This document shows, piece by piece, positions 31,954 through 41,069 of a stretch of DNA of 64,000 nucleotides (within the stretch, counting starts at the first letter, position 1; each line of letters starts with the position of its first letter). Both the position numbers and the translations under genes were made by a program. Source of the stretch: an uncultured Tenacibaculum sp. (lineage in GTDB: Bacteria > Bacteroidota > Bacteroidia > Flavobacteriales > Flavobacteriaceae). The DNA lies in the NCBI RefSeq assembly GCF_947499065.1, contig NZ_CANMMT010000010.1:35324-99323 (forward strand), in the 5' to 3' direction. A model generated the notes under the pieces. It searched no databases and was not told the origin of the DNA. It saw only the letters and a program-made list of their open reading frames with translations.

Positions 31954-31983
31954 AAAAGCCTGATTAATTATAATCAGGCTTTT
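31954..31983. terminator. bidirectional terminator after the polyprenyl synthase gene
   Basis: The perfect hairpin AAAAGCCTGATTA / ATTA loop / TAATCAGGCTTTT has a T-run on the plus side and an A-run on the left. It separates two convergent genes. Confidence 0.9.
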
Positions 31984-31992
31984 TTGTTAAAC

Positions 31993-34293
31993 TTATTTTG
32001 TTAAATCAATTATTTTTTCCGTTTTAATTAGCTTACCATCTTCAGAAATTCCTTCTATAAACAATTTCAAACGTTTTTGACCTAAATGGTCAAACTTTAA
32101 TAGAAAGTCATCATTTGTTAAATCAACATTAGGTTCCCAATAAATAGCTCCATATTTTTTGAATTCGTTATCTGTGTTTGAACTATATTTTGGTTGGTAA
32201 TATTTTTTCTGCTTGCTATATCCTAATGGGGTTGTAAATTTTGAAAATAATTTTTTAGAGTCTTTTTTATGATATTTATTTGAATAAAGATAAATAGTAC
32301 CCCCAAAACTTCTTGAGATAAGTATTTCATTAAAACTTTCAAGTGTAAGAAAAGAAATAAAATCAAGTTGATTAATAAATTGATTAAGTATAGGTTGATT
32401 GTCTAAAAAAACTTCTGTAAAATGATTTATGTTATAAGGAATTCTAATCGTAGCTCGCCCAAAAGATTCATTTACCACAAAACCTTGGGTTCTAATATAG
32501 CTCAAAACATTTATGTTTTTTAGATGAGATTGATCTATTGGAAAGGATCTTAAATCACTATGTGATCTTACAGGTATATTTTTAGGTCTTTTTTTACCTT
32601 TAACAATAACTTCATCCAATTTAATACTTTCCCCTAAAACAGAAAAATTAGTATAAGATAAATGGTTATTATTGAAATTTGTGTTTTTTAGATTTAGATT
32701 GCTTAAGTTGGTTTTTGGAGAAAAACGAATATATGCTTTAATTTTTTTTAGTTTTTGACTATTTGTTAAAGTAGCTAAACTAAAATCACTATTATTATCT
32801 AGATATAAATTTTTGAATTTAAATTTGTTTCCTTTTAACTTATCGATAATCAATGAATTATTGTCATTAGAAACTAAAACTATTTGATTTTGGCCTTTCG
32901 GAACTTTTGAGTTAATAGTCCCTTCCATAGTTATTCCTTTATCAAATTCAAAATATTCTGCAGGAGGAGAGTTAAAAATACGATGCCAATTATATTTAGA
33001 CCAACCTTGTGTTAATAAAAGTAAGTCTAATTCGTAAAGCTTTTTTCGATTTATTTTGTCAAAATAATAATTAGGGTCTTCAATGCTACCTTTAACATAA
33101 GGACTTAAAAGAAATTTTGAGTATATAGACTGTTTTGGAGAGTAACTTTTAGTGTTGTTAGGTAATACAGAAACACTTAAAAACGTTTTTTTTGTACTTT
33201 TTTTATCATTTCTAATAGATACTTGTAGAGAATCGTTTATAAGGTTAAAAGTAGTTTTAATGTTTGTAAATAATGATTTGTTATAATTAAAAAATACTCT
33301 TTCAATTATTGGTATGTTTTTATCATTAAAAAGGGTTATAATATTTGTTCCAGGTTGTAGTTTTTCGTTTTTTATTATGTACGATAACTGATTTGTGTTT
33401 GGTTTAAAAATTAATTTTCTTTTTAGATATCTATTAGTATTATGAATTAAAAAGTAATAATTTTTATTAGTTAAATGTTTATGAGTGTTTTGATTTGTAG
33501 AAAATATAAATTCAGTAACATTTGTGCTTGGGTTGTGTACACGTAAATTAATTCCTTTCTGTTTAATAGTAGGAAAGTTTTTTGTAATGGTAAGCTTGTT
33601 GTCTAGATATATTTTAGCCTTATAATTACTATTAGGTTTTAAAAATAGATTAATCTTAGCTAAACCTAATTTGTTTGTTAAAAAGGTATTAATTATTTTA
33701 TTGTTTTCTAAAATTTCCCCTTTTTGGATTTTAATTCCTTTGTTCATTGGGTTTTTTACAATAATTCCTAAGGTGTTATGTGCATTTGTAATTAAATGAC
33801 CACCTTCAGGTAGTAGTTGATAATCTATCGAATTATTTAGTTCAGCTTTAGAAGGGGAGTTGTTATTTAGAACAGTGATTTTTTGAATGAAACTTTCATC
33901 TTCTTTAAAATTCTTCATGTAATTAGTAGAAGCCTTTAGGTAATAGTTTTTTTTGTTAAAAGAAGAGTCTATTTTAAAATTACCAGAAGCAATACCATTT
34001 TTTACAAAAAGTAGTTTTTGGTCTTTTAAAACACCATTCTCATCGAATAAAGAACAGTATAAGTTTGAAGTTTCTTGATGAAGATTTTTTGAATTTAAAT
34101 TTAAAACATACGCTTTAAACCAAAGGTTTTCTCCTTTGATAAAGGCTGTTTTATTTAAATGTAAATAAGGAATTTCTCTAGTTAAGTTAAAATAATCATT
34201 ATAAACAGAGTCTATTTTTTTACTTGTCTGAGAGTTTAAGTTGTTGATTATAAGTAGTGATAGGGCTAGAAAGGATTTTAAGATTTTTTTCAT
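31993..34293 (-). CDS. large secreted macroglobulin/TonB-plug-like protein
   Basis: The roughly 766-residue protein has a signal peptide (MKKILKSFLALSLLIINNLNSQ from the ATG at 34293; an alternative ATG is at 34311). The N-terminal part (about 40-130) with IPYLHLNKTAFIKGENLWFKAYVLN resembles the MG2-like domain of alpha-2-macroglobulins. The middle is beta-rich. Near residue 570 the motif IKLDEVIVKGKK introduces a segment like the plug domain of TonB-dependent receptors, but no outer-membrane beta-barrel follows. Such proteins are common in Bacteroidota, and their function is unknown to me. It is flanked by terminators on both sides. Confidence 0.75.
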   Translation of the reverse strand: MKKILKSFLALSLLIINNLNSQTSKKIDSVYNDYFNLTREIPYLHLNKTAFIKGENLWFKAYVLNLNSKNLHQETSNLYCSLFDENGVLKDQKLLFVKNGIASGNFKIDSSFNKKNYYLKASTNYMKNFKEDESFIQKITVLNNNSPSKAELNNSIDYQLLPEGGHLITNAHNTLGIIVKNPMNKGIKIQKGEILENNKIINTFLTNKLGLAKINLFLKPNSNYKAKIYLDNKLTITKNFPTIKQKGINLRVHNPSTNVTEFIFSTNQNTHKHLTNKNYYFLIHNTNRYLKRKLIFKPNTNQLSYIIKNEKLQPGTNIITLFNDKNIPIIERVFFNYNKSLFTNIKTTFNLINDSLQVSIRNDKKSTKKTFLSVSVLPNNTKSYSPKQSIYSKFLLSPYVKGSIEDPNYYFDKINRKKLYELDLLLLTQGWSKYNWHRIFNSPPAEYFEFDKGITMEGTINSKVPKGQNQIVLVSNDNNSLIIDKLKGNKFKFKNLYLDNNSDFSLATLTNSQKLKKIKAYIRFSPKTNLSNLNLKNTNFNNNHLSYTNFSVLGESIKLDEVIVKGKKRPKNIPVRSHSDLRSFPIDQSHLKNINVLSYIRTQGFVVNESFGRATIRIPYNINHFTEVFLDNQPILNQFINQLDFISFLTLESFNEILISRSFGGTIYLYSNKYHKKDSKKLFSKFTTPLGYSKQKKYYQPKYSSNTDNEFKKYGAIYWEPNVDLTNDDFLLKFDHLGQKRLKLFIEGISEDGKLIKTEKIIDLTK

Positions 34294-34357
34294 ATGGTAT
34301 TGTTTTTTCATAATTTGTTTTTTTTAAAAAAAAACTACAAAAATCATTCCATAAAAA

Positions 34358-34380
34358 AACCTCGAGAATTTCTCGAGGCT
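34358..34380 (-). terminator. groEL terminator
   Basis: The hairpin with stem CCTCGAGA / TCTCGAGG (34360-34378) and a three-base loop is followed on the minus strand by a T-run. It lies just beyond the groEL stop. Confidence 0.85.
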
Positions 34381-34406
34381 TTATAAAAAATATAAAAAGA
34401 TGTGAA

Positions 34407-36047
<1,641 letters not shown>

Positions 36048-36077
36048 TTAATCTTTTAGTTGTTTTATTGAATGAAA

Positions 36078-36353
36078 TTAAATGATTGCGAAGATGTCGC
36101 TTTCTCTCATGATTAAATAATCTTTTCCTTCATGTTTTAATTCAGTACCAGCGTACTTTCCGTATAAAACAGTATCACCAACTTTAACCGTTAAAGGCTC
36201 GTCCTTAGTTCCGTTTCCAACGGCAACAACAGTTCCTTTTTGCGGTTTTTCTTTTGCGTTATCAGGAATAATAATTCCAGAAGCTGTAGTTGTTTCAGCT
36301 GCAGCTGGCTCTACAAGAACTCTATCTGCTAAAGGTTTAATGTTTAATCCCAT
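36078..36353 (-). CDS. groES: co-chaperonin GroES (Hsp10)
   Basis: The 91-residue protein forms the heptameric lid of the GroEL chamber. The opening [23 protein letters not shown] is the family signature with the mobile loop (about 17-33), followed by [33 protein letters not shown] and a C-terminal [13 protein letters not shown]. It is the first gene of the groES-groEL operon. I do not see a CIRCE (HrcA) operator in the 118 bases upstream, so heat-shock control, if any, must use another mechanism. Confidence 0.97.
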   Translation of the reverse strand: MGLNIKPLADRVLVEPAAAETTTASGIIIPDNAKEKPQKGTVVAVGNGTKDEPLTVKVGDTVLYGKYAGTELKHEGKDYLIMRESDIFAII

Positions 36354-36471
36354 TTTATATAAATTATGATTAATTATTTATTTTTATTTTATGTTTTGAA
36401 ATAGTCAGAAATTATGCCATTAAAACTTTGCTGACATTTTTTCTAAAGAGGTTAATTTTTTAAGTAAAAAA

Positions 36472-36500
36472 AATGCCAACGTGTCATTTACGTTGGCATT
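36472..36500 (-). terminator. terminator after secG
   Basis: The hairpin AATGCCAACG / nine-base loop / CGTTGGCATT is followed on the minus strand by an A/T tract with several T residues. It sits just beyond the secG stop. Confidence 0.8.
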
Positions 36501-36525
36501 ATATATTTTAATCAAGTTAAGATTA

Positions 36526-36867
36526 TTAGTTAACACTATCTTTAGCAGCATCGTTAGTTGCTGGTGTAGCAGGTGTTGTAGTCTCAACATTTTCTAATGT
36601 ACTATCTAATTGAGGAGCATCTCCAGCATTCCCTCTTGGAATAGCAAAATTAGCTAATAAAATCAATGCAAACATTGTAATTGCTAAAGTCCAAGTAGTT
36701 CTATCTAAAAAACTATTAGTGTTTTGTACTCCACCAATGTTTTGAGCACCACCACCTCCAAAAGAAGAAGATAATCCTCCACCTTTAGGATTTTGAACCA
36801 TTACTATTAAGATTAATGCTATAGCAACAATCAAAATTAAAACTAAAAGTAAAGTATACGTTGTCAT
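36526..36867 (-). CDS. secG: preprotein translocase subunit SecG
   Basis: The 113-residue inner-membrane protein has two hydrophobic helices (about 4-24 and 56-75). The SecG loop between them, VQNPKGGGLSSSFGGGGAQNIGG (about 25-47), is diagnostic. It assists the SecYEG channel. The C-terminal tail is acidic and Thr/Ala-rich. Its start codon overlaps the stop of the upstream TPR-protein gene by one base, a TAATG junction, so translation is coupled. Confidence 0.93.
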   Translation of the reverse strand: MTTYTLLLVLILIVAIALILIVMVQNPKGGGLSSSFGGGGAQNIGGVQNTNSFLDRTTWTLAITMFALILLANFAIPRGNAGDAPQLDSTLENVETTTPATPATNDAAKDSVN

Positions 36868-37613
36868 TATTTATTGTTTTGTAAAATTTGTATTCTTTTA
36901 ATTTGGTCTGCAAAGAAACCACTTTTTTCTGGATATTTCAAACTTAATATTTTATAAGCCTGAATTGCATTATCGTATTTTTTTTGTTCAAGATAAACTT
37001 TGGCTAAAGTTTCTGTTGCTAATTGAGAGTTTTGCTTACTTTCAATAACTTTTATTTCAGAAGGATTTGCCTTGTTAGGCCTTGAAATTTTAGGCGAAGT
37101 TTTTATAAATCGATCAATAATAGCTTCATGTTCCGATTTTTCTGAAGAAGTTTTCTCTTCAGGAACCGAAGGAGATTCAGAACTCCTTATAATTACTTTT
37201 TTTGAAGATAATTGAAGCCATTGATTAAATGAAAATGATTCATTTTTAGTAAAAGAAAGCGGGCTACCAATAGCTAAATTCTTCTCAGCGTCTGAGACTT
37301 TTTTTGTTTTTTTAGAAGGAAGTAGTTTTTCTTTTAAAGCAACTTTAATTTCTTCTTTTAAATTGTTTGGCTTTTGAAAAGCTTTTGAAGTTATAAAATC
37401 AAATAAAAGAGTACGGTCTGTTGTATAAGCAGCTGTAACTTTTAATTCATTATTGTATTTATAACTCTCTTGATTTTTTAAGTTTTTCAAATGTAAAGCT
37501 CTCGCCGATTGAAAATAAGGGAATTCTTGGATAATATCTTTAAGTCCAGAACTAGTTTCTTGTGAGACTAATTGAGGACTTTCTATAAGTTGTATGTATT
37601 TTTGTTTATCCAA
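36867..37613 (-). CDS. TPR-like protein of unknown function
   Basis: The 248-residue soluble protein has a conserved-looking N-terminal helical region (LKDIIQEFPYFQSARALHLKNLKN, about 24-47). A Ser/Lys/Glu-rich, probably disordered middle follows (about 130-190), then a C-terminal TPR-like pair (LATETLAKVYLEQKKYDNAIQAYKILSLKYPEKSGFFADQI). Flavobacterial genomes commonly have such a protein between lptE and secG (recollection), pointing to envelope biogenesis. It has no signal peptide. The gene starts three bases after lptE ends and overlaps secG by one base, so it is part of the same operon. Confidence 0.8.
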   Translation of the reverse strand: MDKQKYIQLIESPQLVSQETSSGLKDIIQEFPYFQSARALHLKNLKNQESYKYNNELKVTAAYTTDRTLLFDFITSKAFQKPNNLKEEIKVALKEKLLPSKKTKKVSDAEKNLAIGSPLSFTKNESFSFNQWLQLSSKKVIIRSSESPSVPEEKTSSEKSEHEAIIDRFIKTSPKISRPNKANPSEIKVIESKQNSQLATETLAKVYLEQKKYDNAIQAYKILSLKYPEKSGFFADQIKRIQILQNNK

Positions 37614-37616
37614 AAT

Positions 37617-38120
37617 TTACCACTTACCAACTGATGCGTTAAAAATATCTTGATTTATTCTTTCTAAAATATCTCTTAGAGCACTGTCTAATATTGCGTT
37701 TATTTGTTGATTAGCACCATAATCATAATAAAAAGTAAAAGGCTTTTCAAAGTTCTTTTTTTCATCAAGATTATTAATATAATTCACATTCACAGTAATA
37801 GTTAATCTATTTTGTGCAGCTGTTTGATTAGCTGTAGCACTCATTGGGGTAATTCTATAATCTGTTATTTCTCCAGAGAAATGTAAGTCACCACCACTAT
37901 TAACTAAAGTTAGATTTGTTTGACGTGTAAATAAATCTTGTAACTCTTGGGTGAATCTTTGACTTAATGTAGGCTCTACCAAAGGAGCTTGATTAGGAAA
38001 GAAGTCAATCTGAATAGTTTTAGCATTTCCAGTATCACCTCCTGTGAAAGAGTAAGCTCCACAACCAATAAAAATAGTTGCTGTAGAAATAAATATAAGT
38101 ATATAAAATAGTTTTTTCAT
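37617..38120 (-). CDS. lptE: LptE-family LPS-assembly lipoprotein
   Basis: The 167-residue protein has a lipobox (TIFIGC, C20) and an opening AYSFTGGDTGNAKTIQIDFFPNQAPLVEP that is characteristic of the Bacteroidota LptE family. LptE plugs the LptD barrel and delivers lipopolysaccharide to the outer membrane. The C-terminal part (NVNYINNLDEKKNFEKPFTFYYDY, then a helix ILDSALRDILERINQDIF) completes the alpha/beta fold. It lies between the sigma-54 activator gene and the TPR-protein gene on the same strand. Confidence 0.9.
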   Translation of the reverse strand: MKKLFYILIFISTATIFIGCGAYSFTGGDTGNAKTIQIDFFPNQAPLVEPTLSQRFTQELQDLFTRQTNLTLVNSGGDLHFSGEITDYRITPMSATANQTAAQNRLTITVNVNYINNLDEKKNFEKPFTFYYDYGANQQINAILDSALRDILERINQDIFNASVGKW

Positions 38121-38165
38121 AGAGTCAAAAATAAAGAATTCTTAGTCGTTTAATTGTTAACTAGA

Positions 38166-39395
38166 TTATAAATCGTATTGTTTAATTTTTCGATATAATG
38201 TTCTTTCAGAAATACCTAATTCTTTAGCAGCTAATTTACGTTTACCACTGTTTTTTTCTAATGATTTCTTAATCATTTCAATTTCTTTTTCTTGCAATGA
38301 TAAGTTTTCATCCTCTTCTATTGTTTCAGCATATTCGTAATTGCTTGGAACGGTAGAAGATTGTGGTATTTGAACAACCTCGACATTTTGTGTTTCAGGT
38401 AATTCTTGTTCTTGATATATCTTTTGTATTAATTGATGGTTTTCTGCTTGTACCTGTTCAGAGTTACCATTTTGCATCAAATCTAAAGTCAATTTTTTCA
38501 AGTCATTTATGTCATTACGCATGTCAAATAAAATTTTATACATAATGTCACGTTCATTTGCAAAATCTGAATTACTTGATTGTCCTCCAACTATAGCTGG
38601 TAAGTTTCCTTTATTATTAGGTAGGTATTGTACTAGTTTTTCGGGAGTTATAAGTCTAGTTTCCTCTACTACTGAAATTTGTTCAGCAATATTCCTTAAC
38701 TGACGTATATTACCTGGAAAACGATAACTTAATAACATTTTTACAGCGTTTTGATCTAAACGAATAGTAGGCATTCGATATTTTTGAGCAAAATCTGAGG
38801 CAAACTTTCTAAATAATAAATGAATGTCTTCGTTTCTATCACGTAATGCAGGTAAGCCTATTTCAATAGTACTTAAACGATAATATAAATCTTCTCGGAA
38901 CTTCTCTTTAGAAATAGCTTGATGCATATTTACATTGGTGGCAGCAACTATACGAACATTTGTTTTTTGTACTTGAGAAGAACCAACTTTAATAAATTCT
39001 CCATTTTCAAGTACACGTAATAAACGTACTTGAGTTGTTAACGGAAGTTCACCAACTTCATCTAAAAAAATGGTACCTCCGTCTGCAACTTCAAAATAAC
39101 CTTTACGTGTAGCAGTTGCTCCAGTAAAGGCTCCTTTTTCATGACCAAACAATTCGCTATCAATGGTTCCTTCAGGAATTGCACCACAGTTTACAGCAAT
39201 ATATTTTGCATGTTTTCTGTGTGATAGTTGATGAATTATTTTAGGAATATTTTCTTTACCTACACCACTTTCTCCAGTAACTAAAACCGAAATATCGGTA
39301 GGAGCAACGCGTATGGCTTTTTCTATGGCGCGATTTAAATGTAAATCGTTACCAATGATTCCAAAACGTTGTTTTATAGCTTGTAGGTTTTCCAT
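38166..39395 (-). CDS. sigma-54-dependent transcriptional activator
   Basis: The 409-residue AAA+ activator lacks a receiver or other sensor domain at its N terminus. Walker A is GESGVGKE (about 39-46), the sigma-54 contact loop ELFGHEKGAFTGATATRKG contains the GAFTGA motif (about 90-95), and Walker B is GTIFLDEVGELP (about 110-121). The arginine finger region is FREDLYYRL. A linker with acidic/Gln-rich sequence (about 300-370) leads to a Fis-type helix-turn-helix (KRKLAAKELGISERTLYRKIKQY). It probably activates an unidentified sigma-54 promoter. It follows miaB in the operon with a 15-base gap. Confidence 0.93.
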   Translation of the reverse strand: MENLQAIKQRFGIIGNDLHLNRAIEKAIRVAPTDISVLVTGESGVGKENIPKIIHQLSHRKHAKYIAVNCGAIPEGTIDSELFGHEKGAFTGATATRKGYFEVADGGTIFLDEVGELPLTTQVRLLRVLENGEFIKVGSSQVQKTNVRIVAATNVNMHQAISKEKFREDLYYRLSTIEIGLPALRDRNEDIHLLFRKFASDFAQKYRMPTIRLDQNAVKMLLSYRFPGNIRQLRNIAEQISVVEETRLITPEKLVQYLPNNKGNLPAIVGGQSSNSDFANERDIMYKILFDMRNDINDLKKLTLDLMQNGNSEQVQAENHQLIQKIYQEQELPETQNVEVVQIPQSSTVPSNYEYAETIEEDENLSLQEKEIEMIKKSLEKNSGKRKLAAKELGISERTLYRKIKQYDL

Positions 39396-39410
39396 TATTT
39401 ATTTTAAAAT

Positions 39411-40865
39411 TTAATTATTATCAGAGTATCCAACTGCAGTTCCTCTTAACGTAGCAGAAGTACAGTCTTCAACTTTAACATTTACAAAATCACCTAATTT
39501 ATAATGCTCTTTAGGAAATACAATTACTGTGTTTTGAGTATTTCTACCTTTCCATTCGTTAGGGTTCTTTTTAGAAGTTCCTTCAATTAAAACTTCTTCT
39601 ACTTTTCCTAAATGTTGGCGAGTTCTATATAAACTATGTTCTTGTTGTAAGTCGATTACTTCTTGTAAACGTCTTTTCTTAACATCTAAAGGAACATCAT
39701 CAGGCATTTTTTTAGCAGCTAAAGTTCCTGGTCTTTCAGAGTAAGCAAACATAAAACCGAAGTCGTATTTTACATGGCGCATCAAATCTAAAGTATCTTG
39801 ATGGTCTTGTTCAGTTTCTCCACAAAAACCAGCAATCATATCTTGACTTAAAGCCATTTCTGGGATAATTCTGAAAATATTATCTACTAACTCGATATAC
39901 TCTTCACGTGTGTGTTGACGATTCATGGCTTTTAACATGTTGTTACTTCCACTTTGAACTGGTAAGTGAATGTATTTACAAATGTTTTTGTGCTTAGCCA
40001 TTGTATGGATTACATCTAAACTCATATCCTGAGGGTTAGATGTAGAAAAACGAAAACGGGTCTTAGGATAGGCAGTTGCACACATGTCTAAAAGTTGAGC
40101 AAAATCAACAGCAGTAGCTTGTGCTAATTCAGAAGCTTTTTTAAAGTCCTTCTTTAATCCACCACCATACCATAAATAGGAGTCTACGTTTTGACCTAGT
40201 AAAGTAATTTCTTTGAAATTTTTATCAACCATAGAACCAATTTCCTCAATAATACTTTGAGGGTCACGACTACGTTCACGTCCACGAGTAAAAGGTACTA
40301 CACAAAATGTACACATATTATCACAACCACGTGTAATAGAAACAAAAGCAGAAACTCCATTTGAATTTAAACGTACTGGGGAAACATCAGCATAAGTTTC
40401 TTCTTTAGATAAAATCACATTTACAGCATCTCTACCTGCATCAACTTCTTCAATTAAATTAGGTAAGTCACGGTAAGCATCTGGTCCAACAACTAGGTCA
40501 ACAATCTTTTCTTCTTCTAAAAACTTTTCCTTTAAACGTTCAGCCATACAACCTAAAACACCAACTTTCATTGTTGGGTTTACTTTTTTAACTGCGTTGT
40601 ACTTTTTCAAACGATTACGAACAGTGGTCTCAGCTTTTTCTCTAATAGAGCATGTGTTTACTAAAACTAAATCAGCGTCCTCTAAACTTTGGGTTGTGTT
40701 AAAACCTTGTTCAGCTAAAATAGAAGCAACGATTTCACTATCGTTCATGTTCATTTGACAACCATAACTTTCGATAAAAAGCTTTTTGCTGTTTCCTTCT
40801 TTCTGTTCAATTACAAGAGGTTTCCCTTGTTTATCTTCGTCAATTACCTTCTCTACGTGTTCCAT
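39411..40865 (-). CDS. miaB: tRNA-2-methylthio-N6-dimethylallyladenosine synthase MiaB
   Basis: This 484-residue radical SAM methylthiotransferase converts i6A37 to ms2i6A37 in tRNAs. The N-terminal MTTase domain supplies three cysteines (IESYGCQMN, VNTCSIREKA, GVLGCMAERL). The radical SAM motif is CDNMCTFCVVPFTRGRERSR, and a TRAM domain closes the C terminus (VEEVLIEGTSKKNPNEWKGRNTQN). I start at MEHVEKV (ATG at 40865). A longer frame to 40904 adds residues that lie in the promoter region, so it is rejected. Confidence 0.96.
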   Translation of the reverse strand: MEHVEKVIDEDKQGKPLVIEQKEGNSKKLFIESYGCQMNMNDSEIVASILAEQGFNTTQSLEDADLVLVNTCSIREKAETTVRNRLKKYNAVKKVNPTMKVGVLGCMAERLKEKFLEEEKIVDLVVGPDAYRDLPNLIEEVDAGRDAVNVILSKEETYADVSPVRLNSNGVSAFVSITRGCDNMCTFCVVPFTRGRERSRDPQSIIEEIGSMVDKNFKEITLLGQNVDSYLWYGGGLKKDFKKASELAQATAVDFAQLLDMCATAYPKTRFRFSTSNPQDMSLDVIHTMAKHKNICKYIHLPVQSGSNNMLKAMNRQHTREEYIELVDNIFRIIPEMALSQDMIAGFCGETEQDHQDTLDLMRHVKYDFGFMFAYSERPGTLAAKKMPDDVPLDVKKRRLQEVIDLQQEHSLYRTRQHLGKVEEVLIEGTSKKNPNEWKGRNTQNTVIVFPKEHYKLGDFVNVKVEDCTSATLRGTAVGYSDNN

Positions 40866-40893
40866 AAATGCTAAAATCGTAATAAATAGTCTG

Positions 40894-40901
40894 CAAAGAT
40901 A
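40894..40901 (-). promoter_or_regulatory. -7 box of miaB (TATCTTTG)
   Basis: The complement of this site reads TATCTTTG, an exact flavobacterial -7 element, 28 bases upstream of the miaB ATG. Pyrimidine-rich sequence and a TTTG about 23 bases further upstream may provide the -33 region. Confidence 0.6.
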
Positions 40902-41001
40902 CAACCAAAAAGGGTAACTTGTGACAAATTGGCATGAATACTTTTTAAAGTTAATAAATAGTAAAGTTTGCAGAAAAATCTTCCGTTAAAAAAAAACTAC
41001 A

Positions 41002-41009
41002 TACTTTTG
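41002..41009 (+). promoter_or_regulatory. -7 box of topA (TACTTTTG)
   Basis: TACTTTTG matches TAnnTTTG and lies 60 bases upstream of the topA start. This leaves a short leader and confirms that the longer open frame reaching 40968 is not translated from its beginning. Confidence 0.55.
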
Positions 41010-41069
41010 CAAATTGAAAACACCGTGTTCTTATTAATATGGTGTGAAAAGAGATTAAGAGAAATACAT

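Noticed and set aside
36354..36471. CIRCE heat-shock operator upstream of groES
   Set aside because: No inverted repeat of the TTAGCACTC-N9-GAGTGCTAA type can be seen in the upstream region.
40866..40904. N-terminal extension of MiaB
   Set aside because: The longer frame (MYLCRLFITIL...) runs through the TATCTTTG promoter box, and the family's conserved sequence begins well after the ATG at 40865.
40968..41069. 34-residue N-terminal extension of TopA
   Set aside because: The extension contains the -7 box at 41002-41009, and the Toprim domain begins right after ATG 41070.
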